NCBI GenBank assembly: GCA_016209205.1
Contig: JACQWQ010000207.1
Coordinates: 1-61,328, forward strand
DNA: 61,328 bases
Direction: 5' to 3'
Origin: Chloroflexota bacterium
Lineage (GTDB): Bacteria > Chloroflexota > Anaerolineae > UBA4142 > SHND01
Shown: positions 40,587 to 48,636 of the stretch, one piece after another
Numbering within the stretch: the stretch's first letter is position 1
Layout: each line of letters begins with the position of its first letter
Translations under genes and position numbers: made by a program
Notes under the pieces: model-generated
What the model was told of the DNA's origin: nothing
Seen by the model: the letters and a program-made list of their open reading frames with translations, nothing else
The model's database searches: none

Positions 40587-40931
40587 TTATCCTTTGCGCG
40601 GCTTTTTGGGCGGCAAAGATAACGCAAAGCTTGGCCCTTGTTTCACCCGATCGGCTAGCGCCTCGTCGGACGCATAACCCTCCGAATTGACAGAGACCCA
40701 CCCGTTCATCGGACGCCCGGTAAAATCCATCTCGCGTGTGTGCGGGTGCGCCAATGCCTCGGCATATCGTTCTGGACCGACGCGAACAACCAGATCGCGC
40801 TTGGTGAGACCACAAACGAAATTACCGCGTAACAGGAACGAAATTCCTCCAAACATGCACTTTTCGACAACTGCATCATAGTCAGCCAGAATGTGCCTTA
40901 TCCGTTGCGCCAGAGCTTGATCGTACGCCAT
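40587..40931 (-). CDS. TfoX N-terminal domain protein
   Basis: 114 residues from ATG 40931. AQRIRHILADYDAVVEKCMFGGISFLLRGNFVCGLTKRDLVVRVGPERYAEAL...REMDFTGRPMNGWVSV is the TfoX N-terminal domain (metal or DNA-linked, named after the competence regulator), with the usual KxMFGG motif. The C-terminal TfoX domain is absent. Single-domain forms are widespread and of unknown function. Confidence 0.85.
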   Translation of the reverse strand: MAYDQALAQRIRHILADYDAVVEKCMFGGISFLLRGNFVCGLTKRDLVVRVGPERYAEALAHPHTREMDFTGRPMNGWVSVNSEGYASDEALADRVKQGPSFALSLPPKKPRKG

Positions 40932-41382
40932 TGATTTTCTCCGCCAATGATGGCAATGCAAGAATCCTGTCATACCACCCCGGGTGTGACAGGATTCCCA
41001 TTTTTGGTTGAAATCGAACCACTTGGCGCGACTGCATAAACGCGATGAGTTGCCGTGGGTCGTACACAGTTCGGCTGTATTTGATCTCTTCGCCCTCGAT
41101 TTCAAAATAATCTATCGCGATCCAACTGCCCACTTGTGGAACGTTCGTGGCAAAGTCGAGCAGGACAAATGCTTTCTTTTCGTCGTACAGCGCGTCCAGC
41201 ACCTGTACGCTGTGGACCAGCGGCGCAAATTGTGCTGCCATCGCCCGAAATTCTGCCGGGCTTGAAAACGATGCCATGGGTCCGTCAAACGTGAATGTCT
41301 GGGCAAACGGAAATTTGGTCGGGTCGCCCGTTCTCCACGCCTCGTAAAATCGTTCCACAATTTGTTTGGTTGAAAACGCCAT
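40882..41382 (-). CDS. SnoaL-like protein
   Basis: 166 residues. MAFSTKQIVERFYEAWRTGDPTKFPFAQTFTFDGPM begins a SnoaL-like fold, and FVLLDFATNVPQVGSWIAIDYFEIEGEEIKYSRTVYDPRQL completes it. The last 45 residues look unlike the family and overlap the TfoX gene by 50 bases, so the true end may have shifted through a late frameshift. The role is unknown. Confidence 0.65.
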   Translation of the reverse strand: MAFSTKQIVERFYEAWRTGDPTKFPFAQTFTFDGPMASFSSPAEFRAMAAQFAPLVHSVQVLDALYDEKKAFVLLDFATNVPQVGSWIAIDYFEIEGEEIKYSRTVYDPRQLIAFMQSRQVVRFQPKMGILSHPGWYDRILALPSLAEKINGVRSSSGATDKAHSG

Positions 41383-41488
41383 ACTTGTCTCCTTCTGGAC
41401 GTTCGTCCGAAATTTTATTCCTCTATCTTTTGACGAACGAGCGAGACAAAATGATCATGACGAAAATTGCTGCGGGCGCAGCAGCAGG

Positions 41489-42283
41489 TCAATCATCCTG
41501 GATGGCGGCGCGCAACATTCGCATGTGGCTTTGTTGCAGCGCCGCATTCTTGCCGTCGGTTGGGCTGATTCCACGAATCAATTCCAGCCGCAGGTCCAAA
41601 AGTCCGAGCTGATCGGTCGAGTCTTTTTTTGCTTGTTTCACAAGTTCCAGTTTCAGCAACTCGACTTGGCTTGACTGCTTTGGATTGAGAATACCGTTCA
41701 ATTCTGAACATTGGTAACACACGCCCTGTTTGCTGACCAACGCGCAGCGATTTTCAAAAATTTCCTTCATGGTGTTGCGGGCTTGGCGCAAAAGATGTTT
41801 GACCGACGCTTCCGATTTGTCCACGATGACGGCAATCTCTGAAACTTGGAAATCATAGATGTTGGCGAGCATCAACACGATTTGCTCTAGCAGCGGCAAG
41901 GTTTTCATCATGCACGTAAAGCAAAAGTCAATGTGCTCCCGCATTTCAAATTGAATCTCTGGGTCGGCGCGCTGGTGCGCGCGCAAGTCCTCGCTCAACA
42001 CGCGCGCCGCACCTTTGGCTTTGGCTTGATCTTGCGCATAGACAGACCAGCGTCTTTGCGCGCGATAGTGGTCCCGCGCCAAGTTGGTGGCAATGGTAAA
42101 GAGCCACGTCTTGAAACTGGATTTGCGTTCAAATAGCTCCAGTTTTTCCGCCGCGCGCAGATACGTTTCCGAAACCAGATCTTCGGCATCTTGTTCGGAC
42201 GCGGTCATCCGATAAAGAAAAGATTTGAGCGCCGGAGCGTGCCGACGAAAGGACTCTTCCAGCGTGTCGTGTACGCGAAGCAT
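41489..42283 (-). CDS. ECF-type RNA polymerase sigma factor with Cys-containing tail
   Basis: About 264 residues from ATG 42283. Region 2 reads RHAPALKSFLYRMTASEQDAEDLVSETYLRAAEKLELFERKSSFKTWLFTIATNLARDHYR; region 4 reads LLEQIVLMLANIYDFQVSEIAVIVDKSEASVKHLLRQAR. After it, NRCALVSKQGVCYQCSELNG is a Cys-rich element that may bind metal or sense redox state, followed by a helical tail with no named domain. A longer start upstream is open but lacks similarity. An adjacent anti-sigma gene was not recognised. Confidence 0.85.
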   Translation of the reverse strand: MLRVHDTLEESFRRHAPALKSFLYRMTASEQDAEDLVSETYLRAAEKLELFERKSSFKTWLFTIATNLARDHYRAQRRWSVYAQDQAKAKGAARVLSEDLRAHQRADPEIQFEMREHIDFCFTCMMKTLPLLEQIVLMLANIYDFQVSEIAVIVDKSEASVKHLLRQARNTMKEIFENRCALVSKQGVCYQCSELNGILNPKQSSQVELLKLELVKQAKKDSTDQLGLLDLRLELIRGISPTDGKNAALQQSHMRMLRAAIQDD

Positions 42284-42291
42284 AGGTTTTC

Positions 42292-42939
42292 CTATCGTTG
42301 CGCGGGGATCACCGCCCATTCTGGAATGAGTGAGACAACGTACCCGCGCAACTCTTGTACATCTTGTTCCACGTCCGCTTGTTGGCGGAGAATTGGCGCT
42401 TGGATTGTCGCATAGCGTTCGTGCGCTGCGACGTCGCGCCAGATGCTCGTGACCAGATACCGCGGTGTGGCGGCGCGTACTCGGCTGAATGCACCGCCAA
42501 GCATTCCGTCTGCTGCCGCCATCGCGGGTGTCCAAACTGCGCGTTGGACATTTTCAAAATGCGCTTGGCGTTCAGCGGAAACGATGCAATCGGCAACGCG
42601 CAACACGCCGCCTTGTGGCAGCGCGGCAACGAGACCAGCGGTTTTCCCAGTCATCGGAAACACCATCTCGGCGAGCATCACCTGAATGGCGTCGTACGTT
42701 TTGTGCTGCGCGCTCGCATCGGAGATGGCATCGTGCATGTTTTGCATAAAGGCGTTGTATGCGGCCTGGTCGCGCCAACACGCCAGAATGCAAGCTTGTT
42801 CCGGCTCACGACTATTCCATCCGCCGATTTGACCGAGAAAGCCGTCGAGTTTCGAGAGTGGCGTCCATTGGCATTGCGCCTGCGCGAATTCCGCGCGGGT
42901 TGTCAGGGGAACACAACAGACAATCCATTTGATGAGCAT
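42292..42939 (-). CDS. DUF4937-like protein
   Basis: 215 residues. The first 95 (MLIKWIVCCVPLTTRAEFAQAQCQWTPLSKLDGFLGQIGGWNSREPEQACILACWRDQAAYNAFMQ) match DUF4937, a small ferredoxin-like unit; the second half (RVADCIVSAERQAHFENVQRAVWTPAMAAADGMLGGAFSR) looks like a second dimeric-barrel domain. The sigma factor gene starts eight bases after its stop, so the two genes are likely expressed together. Function is unknown. Confidence 0.65.
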   Translation of the reverse strand: MLIKWIVCCVPLTTRAEFAQAQCQWTPLSKLDGFLGQIGGWNSREPEQACILACWRDQAAYNAFMQNMHDAISDASAQHKTYDAIQVMLAEMVFPMTGKTAGLVAALPQGGVLRVADCIVSAERQAHFENVQRAVWTPAMAAADGMLGGAFSRVRAATPRYLVTSIWRDVAAHERYATIQAPILRQQADVEQDVQELRGYVVSLIPEWAVIPAQR

Positions 42940-42960
42940 TTCTCTTGTTTTCGCGCGCGG

Positions 42961-43353
42961 TCAATTCGCCGTCACTTGATAGATTTGGATGAGGTTTCCA
43001 CAAGTATCATTGAGCACGGCAGCGGTTGTCAGGCCCATGTTGGTCGGCTCCATCGTAAACTCTACGCCGAGTTTTTTCAGCCGCGCATACTCTTGATGAA
43101 TATCATCCACCGCAAATGCCGTCAATGGGATGCCTTGTTCAAAAATGGCTCGTTGGTAGGTTTGAGCAGCGGGGTTGCTGTTTGGCTCCAAAAGTAACTC
43201 GATTCCATTCGGCGCTTCAGGCGAGACCACCGTCAGCCATTTCGCTTCGCCCAAGGGAATCTCTCGCTTTTTCACAAAACCCAGAACCTCTGTGTAAAAC
43301 TTGAGCGCCTTGTCCTGATTATCCACCATGACACTGCTCAATTGAATCTTCAT
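42961..43353 (-). CDS. Glyoxalase/VOC superfamily protein
   Basis: 130 residues from ATG 43353. MKIQLSSVMVDNQDKALKFYTEVLGFVKKREIPLGEAKWLTVVSP starts a VOC fold with two beta-alpha-beta-beta-beta modules; the end NDTCGNLIQIYQV carries the final strand. Members are dioxygenases, isomerases or resistance proteins; the substrate is not clear. The start overlaps the restored stop of the upstream AraC gene, implying coupling. Confidence 0.85.
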   Translation of the reverse strand: MKIQLSSVMVDNQDKALKFYTEVLGFVKKREIPLGEAKWLTVVSPEAPNGIELLLEPNSNPAAQTYQRAIFEQGIPLTAFAVDDIHQEYARLKKLGVEFTMEPTNMGLTTAAVLNDTCGNLIQIYQVTAN

Positions 43354-43735
43354 GACGATTTTCCTTTCATCAGAATTTGGGTTGCGGCATTGCAACCGAG
43401 TTGGCGAAATTCACTGGGGGTGTAACCGAACTGTTGTTTGAATGCTTTGCTGAACGCGGCGTGGTCTCGTAACCAGCTGCGAGCGCAACTTCGGTAATGT
43501 CCACCGCACCCATGCGTAGTCTTCGCCCCGCACGTTCCAAACGCACCCGTCGCACATAATCGGAAATGTTTTCGCCGATGTGCGCTGTAAAGAGGCGATG
43601 AAAGTGGGGTACGGAAAAACCGGCGACTCCCGCCAACACTTCCCGGTTGAGCGGTTCGTCTAGGTGTTCGCGGATGTATAGCATGACATCGCGGATGCGC
43701 TCGCGATGGTCTTGAATTTGTTTGTCAGTCACCAT
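43351..43735 (-). pseudogene. AraC-type regulator with a single-base frameshift
   Basis: Residues 1-92 match AraC DNA-binding domains (RIRDVMLYIREHLDEPLNREVLAGVAGFSVPHFHRLFTAHIGENISDYVRRVRLERAGRRL...EVALAAGYET). Near 43470 the frame breaks. In the next frame HAAFSKAFKQQFGYTPSEFRQLGCNAATQILMKGKSS follows and its TGA overlaps the ATG of the VOC gene. That overlap shows the restored frame was the functional one. Sequencing error is possible. Confidence 0.75.
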
Positions 43736-43903
43736 CCACCTGCATCATATTATACCAGAACACTTGTTCGCTATTCCAAATGTATCATTTTTCGTTTTGC
43801 TTCCATCTGTGTAGCGATTGTACGAACGGCGTAGGGCTATGCGCGCTTGCCCGTTTTTCGCCAAACCGCGGGGCAAGATGTGTCTCACTCTGGTGAAGGA
43901 GCG

Positions 43904-46195
43904 CTAGTCAAGCGCTGCCTGCCGCAAAAACAGCTCTACGACCTGCGGGTCAAAATGTGTGCCGGCATAGCGCCGCAATTCACTGCGGGCTTCTTCGCGG
44001 CTCTTGGCTTGGCGATAGGGTCGGTCGGTGGTTATGGCGTTGAACGCGTCCACCACGGCAATAATGCGCGCGGCGAGCGGAATCACTTCGCCTTTCAGCC
44101 CGTCGGGATAACCTGACCCGTCCCACCATTCTTGATGATGATAGACCCACGGAATGATGCGTTGCAGCGGCTTGACGGGTTTGAGGATTTGCGCGCTGTA
44201 AAAGGGATGCAGGCGGATGACGTTCCACTCGTCAGGTGTCAGCGGCTCGACTTTTCTGAGGATCGCGTCCGGCACGGCAATTTTGCCCACATCGTGCAGC
44301 AGCGCGGCGAATTCAAGCATCTCCAGGTCAGCGGCGTTCCAGCCCAACGCGCGCGCCAGTTGTACCGCCAGGCGCGCGACATCGTTCGAATGACCGCGTG
44401 TGTACGGGTCGCGGGCATCAATCGCCGCAGCCAACGATCGAATGGCGGCGACGGAAAGGTCGCGCACGTCCTCGTAGAGGCGCGCGTTCTCGATGGCAAT
44501 CGCGATCTGACCCGCCAGCGTCGTGAGGAGCGCCTCGTCACTTGCCGCAAAGGCGGGCGCGCCGATTTTGTTCGAGACGCCCAGCGCGCCCAGCGTTTTC
44601 TCGCCGATGCGCAGCGGGGCGATCAATACGCTGTGAATCTTGCCGTCGCGCAGTCGCGTCTCCTGCTCGGGCTCTGGCTTCCAGCGCGGATCCGCCGACA
44701 CATTCGGCACGTTCGCCGCCCGTCCTTCCAAAAAGACCCAGCCGATCATCCCTTCACCCGCGCGATATTTTACCTGTCCGATCAGTTCCTGCGGCGCCCC
44801 TACCACCGCGCGCATTACCAAATGCTGCTCCCGCTCGTCCCAGAGAAACAAGGTACATCCTTCGGCGTGCACCGCTTGCGTCGCCGCGCCGCCGACGAAC
44901 TCCAAGACATCTTCGATGCGCAAAGTGGCGGTGACCATCTTGCTCACGTCAAAGAGAGTGGAAAGTTCATGGACACGGTGCTCGAGCTGCTCAAAGAGGG
45001 CGGTGCGGTGAATCGCGCTGGCAGCCATGTCGGCGATGGCGGTGAGCAGGCGAATCTCTGCCTCGGTAAAGATCCGGGGGGCGTAGGTGCTGATGTGCAT
45101 TGCCCCTACGACCTGCGCGCCGATGCGCAGGGGAACGCAGACATCGCTAGCGATTTCAGGCAGGCGCGTCGGGGTCTCGGGATTAAACACGCGCAGCGGA
45201 TCATGCTGAAAGTCGGGGCTGACGTACGGTGTGCCGCTGCGCGCTACCCAACCGGAAATGCCCTGCCCCAGCCGCAGGCGCGCACCCACCAGGTTTTGCC
45301 GCGCGCCCGTCCCGTAGCGGCAGACGAGTATCTCGCCGCTTTCGTCCAGCAATGACAAACTCCCGCAGTCGGTGTGGCATGCCTCGACGGCCTTGTTTAC
45401 GATGACCGGGAGCAGGTGCTCGACACCTTCGACGCCGCGCAGCGCGCTGCTCAGTTCAAAGAGCGTCGAGAGTTCGGTCATCCGCTGCTGCAGGGCTGCT
45501 TCCGCCTCTTTCTGCGCCGTCACGTCCCGCCCGAAACTGATGGCGCCGACCACTTTGCCGTCACGGTACAGCGGTGTGGTGTTGACGGAGAGATAACGCA
45601 AGACCCCGTCGGGGCCGAACGCGCGCGTCTCGAAACTTTGTGACTTGCCGTCAAGCGTTTCCTGAAAGATCTGCTGCACGCGCGCCAAGTCCTCCGGCGG
45701 GATGAGCGACGCATAGCTCGTACCCAGCCAATTCTCGGCTCTCTGCCCGCTCACTTCTTCGACCTGCCGATTGACGAACGTATAACGACCTTCGGTATCC
45801 AGCGTCCAGATCAGCTCGGTGGCATTCTCCACCAGGGTGCGGTATTCCTGCTCCGAGGCGCGCAGTGACTGATGCAGCCGCGCATTCACCAGCGCGGCGG
45901 CGGCGCGTTCCGCCAGCAGATGGTAGGCGGTGGCTTCCTCTGCCGAAGGGCGGTGCGGCACGAGACTGCTCAACGTGAGAAAGCCGAGTGTGTGTCCCTC
46001 CCAGATCATCGGATAGGCGAAAAAAGCGCGGATGTCTCGGCGAACGAGAACCGAGCGCATTTCTATGGCGTCGCGGTCAATGTCCGCCAGAAGGAGCGGC
46101 TCGCCGCTCTGGAGCCAACGCCGAATGACCGGCAACTGCAAGGGCACCCGCAGATCATACAGAGGTTGGCGACGCGCGTTCGGCGTGTGCGCCAA
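43904..46195 (-). CDS. C-terminal piece: GAF-PAS-GAF-GAF-HD-GYP
   Basis: 763 residues open from 46195. PAS begins at EQEYRTLVENATELIWTLDTEGRYTFVNRQVEEVSG; GAF domains include ELSTLFELSSALRG... and ELSTLFDVSKMVTATLRIEDVLEF. The HD-GYP domain carries HSNDVARLAVQLARALGWNAADLEMLEFAALLHDVGKIAVPD and HPFYSAQILKP, then HHQEWWDGSGYPDGLKGEVIPLAARIIAVVDAFNAITTDRPYR, with all metal ligands and the GYP. If translated it could still hydrolyse cyclic-di-GMP. The first 20 residues are the remains of the interrupted GAF. Confidence 0.8.
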   Translation of the reverse strand: MAHTPNARRQPLYDLRVPLQLPVIRRWLQSGEPLLLADIDRDAIEMRSVLVRRDIRAFFAYPMIWEGHTLGFLTLSSLVPHRPSAEEATAYHLLAERAAAALVNARLHQSLRASEQEYRTLVENATELIWTLDTEGRYTFVNRQVEEVSGQRAENWLGTSYASLIPPEDLARVQQIFQETLDGKSQSFETRAFGPDGVLRYLSVNTTPLYRDGKVVGAISFGRDVTAQKEAEAALQQRMTELSTLFELSSALRGVEGVEHLLPVIVNKAVEACHTDCGSLSLLDESGEILVCRYGTGARQNLVGARLRLGQGISGWVARSGTPYVSPDFQHDPLRVFNPETPTRLPEIASDVCVPLRIGAQVVGAMHISTYAPRIFTEAEIRLLTAIADMAASAIHRTALFEQLEHRVHELSTLFDVSKMVTATLRIEDVLEFVGGAATQAVHAEGCTLFLWDEREQHLVMRAVVGAPQELIGQVKYRAGEGMIGWVFLEGRAANVPNVSADPRWKPEPEQETRLRDGKIHSVLIAPLRIGEKTLGALGVSNKIGAPAFAASDEALLTTLAGQIAIAIENARLYEDVRDLSVAAIRSLAAAIDARDPYTRGHSNDVARLAVQLARALGWNAADLEMLEFAALLHDVGKIAVPDAILRKVEPLTPDEWNVIRLHPFYSAQILKPVKPLQRIIPWVYHHQEWWDGSGYPDGLKGEVIPLAARIIAVVDAFNAITTDRPYRQAKSREEARSELRRYAGTHFDPQVVELFLRQAALD

Positions 46196-46199
46196 CCGA

Positions 46200-47574
46200 G
46201 TGATCCACGAAGAACACGAAGGGCGCGAAGTTTTCTTGGTGTTCTTTGTGTCCTTCGTGGATCAGACGGGGTGCTCTCGGGCAGTCCGTACTGCGCGGCT
46301 AACACCGCCTCGTTGGTCTGGTCGTCTATCAGCATCACCGTGCAAGTTGGGCTGTCCGCCAGAGCCGCAGTGCGGTTGACCAATACCGTTAGCACACTGC
46401 GCTCATCGCGCAGTCCAGCCAGTTCGATACTCAGTCGCTGCATGGCTGCCAGCCGGGTCGCGCGCTGCCGCTCTGCCCCGTACAGACGGGTGTTCTCGAC
46501 AGCCACTGCCACGGCATCGGCGATGGTGGAAAGCACTTTTTGATCGTCGTCATCGAAAGCATCCGCGCGATATGCCTGTACCGAAAAGACGCCGATTACG
46601 TCTTGTCCCAGCAGCAGGGGCAGTCCCAGCCACGATTGCGGCACGTCCATCGTTCCCCATAACTTGGCTGGAGGCAAGTGATGCTTTTCCTGCTCGAAAT
46701 TGCGGATCAGCAGCGGTATTTTACTTGTCACCACGGTGGCGGTCAGACCAGCCGCCATGTACCGCCGCTCGGGCGGCTCGCGCACACCCTTGTCAATGCG
46801 GATGCGAAAGTCGAGTTCGTTCGCCTCGGGGTCATACAGCGCGATAAAGAACGTATCGGCTTCGACGACTGCCATAATCTCGCGGCGCACGATTTCCAGC
46901 AGGTCGTCCAGATTTAGCGTGGCAGCCAGAGCGCGTGCAATGCGATTGAGAATGGAGAGGTGTTCCGCGCGCTGGCGCGTCTCTTGGTGCAGCCGCGCGT
47001 TCGACACGGCGCCGCCCAGCTGCCTGCCGATTGCCGTCAGTAGTTCTATTTCCTCCGGCGCAAAGGCACGCGGACGGCGTGTCACCAGATTCAGCGCACC
47101 GACCAATTCGCCTGCGGAAAGGAGCGGGACACTAGCCAGCGATTGAATGCCCTCTTTGACGAGAAAGGGCGCAAGCCGTTCCAGCGGATACTCGGCAATG
47201 TCCATCGTCACGGGCTTGCGTTCCACTGCCGCGCGCCCTGCCAATCCTTCGCCCATCTTGACGGCATTTACGTGCCGCACAAAATCTTCCGAGAGACCGC
47301 GGTGCAGGCGCAGCGCAAGCGTCTCGCCGTCCGGCTCGAGCAGCAGGATGTCGCCCGCTTCAACCCCCAGCACCTCCAGCACGTTGTCCAGCGCGTCGTT
47401 GAGAATGGCATCCAACTCGAGCGAGTGGGCTGCGGCGTGGTCAATCGCATACAGGACCGAGAGTTGGTGAGTGCGCCGCTGAAGCTTTTCCTCTGCCTGT
47501 TTGCGCGCCGTGATGTTGCGCACCACGCCCAGCACCGCTTCTTGCCCGAGGTAGATGAACGGGGTGATGGACAT
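46200..47574 (-). CDS. Middle piece: PAS end and three GAF domains
   Basis: Open from ATG 47574: MSITPFIYLGQEAVLGVVRNITARKQAEEKLQRRTHQL ends the PAS domain; GAF domains begin at LYAIDHAAAHSLELDAILNDALDNVLEV, LNRIARALAATLNLDDLLEIV and AMQRLSIELAGLRDERSVLTVLVN. The frame runs into the palindromic insertion at GLPESTPSDPRRTQ and continues as nonsense to 46063. Whether this piece is translated is unknown. Confidence 0.55.
46201..46264. repeat. Palindromic repeat inserted in the sensor gene
   Basis: TGATCCACGAAG at 46201-46212 and its exact complement CTTCGTGGATCA at 46253-46264 bound 64 bases; pairing extends inward with few mismatches (GAACACGAAG against CTTTGTGTCC). CTTCGTG-type repeats with this look are known as dispersed bacterial repeats. 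Here it shifts the reading frame of a GAF domain. Confidence 0.8.
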
Positions 47575-48039
47575 TTCCAGAGATTGACGCGCCGGATTTG
47601 GCGACCAGTTGGGTTTCGTGCCCGGTCATCCCTTTGCGCCAGCGTGATTGCAACAGCTCCAAGGATTGCGCGCGTCCCGCTAGGTCAAGCCCCCGGAGTC
47701 CTTGCCCGACTCGAAAGACATCCATCGCCAACAGCTCTTCCCGACTGTAGCCCAGCAGTTCGCAGGCGGCTGGATTAGCGTCCATGTACTGGCCTTGCAT
47801 ATCAATAACCTACAAGGCGTCGCTGGCACTGTCGAACAGCGTGCGATAACGCGATTCGGTAGCAGCCAGATTAGCCGTTCGTTCGGCGACTGCCGCTCCC
47901 AGTTCCTCACCCCGGGCATCTAGTTTCCGGCGCATGGACTCTTTCGCCAGCCAGAGAACTTGGCCTGAGGAATCGAAGGAACGGCTGCACAGAAACTTCC
48001 CACGCGCCGATTGAGTTATCGGACGGAAAACACAAATCC

Positions 48040-48245
48040 CTCAATTCCCTCAATACTTCGGGACAAGCCTTCGGGACAGGTCTGCGCGAATCTGGACGAA
48101 TCTAAAAGAATCCAAGACATTTCGCGTAGAACCTGTCCCGAAGCATTGAGGGATTCGCATGGATTCGCGTAGAACCTGTCCCGAAGAATTGAGGGATTCG
48201 CGTTGGAAAAGTTTCTGTTCCCTCAATTCTTCGGGACAAGCATCA
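48040..48245. repeat. Cluster of inverted CTTCGGGACAGGT repeats
   Basis: The unit TCCCTCAAT.CTTCGGGACA occurs at about 48045-48075 and 48221-48240, and its complement TGTCCCGAAG.ATTGAGGGA at about 48130-48155 and 48176-48195. Between them GGATTCGCATGGATTCGCG repeats. The units can pair with each other to form alternative hairpins. No gene is visible from 47940 to 48636 apart from this. Confidence 0.75.
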
Positions 48246-48508
48246 AACATCACGCCCGCGCGTGATGAGTATCTCAGAATGACAATCCTGCGTAAGGTAA
48301 GTTAAAAGGTGGCTATTCCCAACCTGAAGCCAACGCGTTTGTGAAATGGAGGGAATTCGCCCACCGCGCGCTGGAGTGGAGAAATTCTATACAACATCCT
48401 CTGCGAGGGTATGAGACGGGAATTTTTTGCCAAACGATTTGTAGATGGAAGTGGAGTATAAGCCAATCATAGGACACGTCAAGACACGGCTTTTGGTGGT
48501 TACCCACA

Positions 48509-48575
48509 AAAGTCAGGAGGCAGTTGGACTGTCGTCGAGGGACGCGCAGTCCAACTGCGCTTTTACAACTTGAGG
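48509..48575. repeat. CAGTTGGACTG hairpin, related to the MITE 2 core
   Basis: CAGTTGGACTG and CAGTCCAACTG flank TCGTCGAGGGACGCG, followed by CGCTTTTACAA. MITE 2 has CAGTTGCACTG...ACGCGCAGTGCAACTGCGCTTTAACAA. The resemblance suggests a related element, but the MITE ends are not present. Confidence 0.5.
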
Positions 48576-48636
48576 GCCCGTATTCCCAATTGGGGTGGGC
48601 TTGCCGTTCAGAGTCCTCTCGATTAAACTTGCGCCA

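Larger units (their letters stand above)
43904..47937 (-). pseudogene. PAS/GAF/HD-GYP sensor gene, broken in three places
   Basis: In the original order the protein had: a PAS domain, three GAF-like domains, another PAS domain, two GAF domains and a C-terminal HD-GYP cyclic-di-GMP phosphodiesterase domain. Three lesions are visible: a TAG in the first PAS (47812-47810, DAL*VIDMQGQYMDANP), a single-base shift near 47595 (LVAKSG / NPARQSLEMSITPF), and a 64-bp palindromic insertion at 46201-46264 in the third GAF. The pieces downstream could still be made separately. Confidence 0.75.

Noticed and set aside
46199..46379. Plus-strand frame across the palindromic insertion
   Set aside because: It is antisense to GAF-domain sequence and begins in the repeat.
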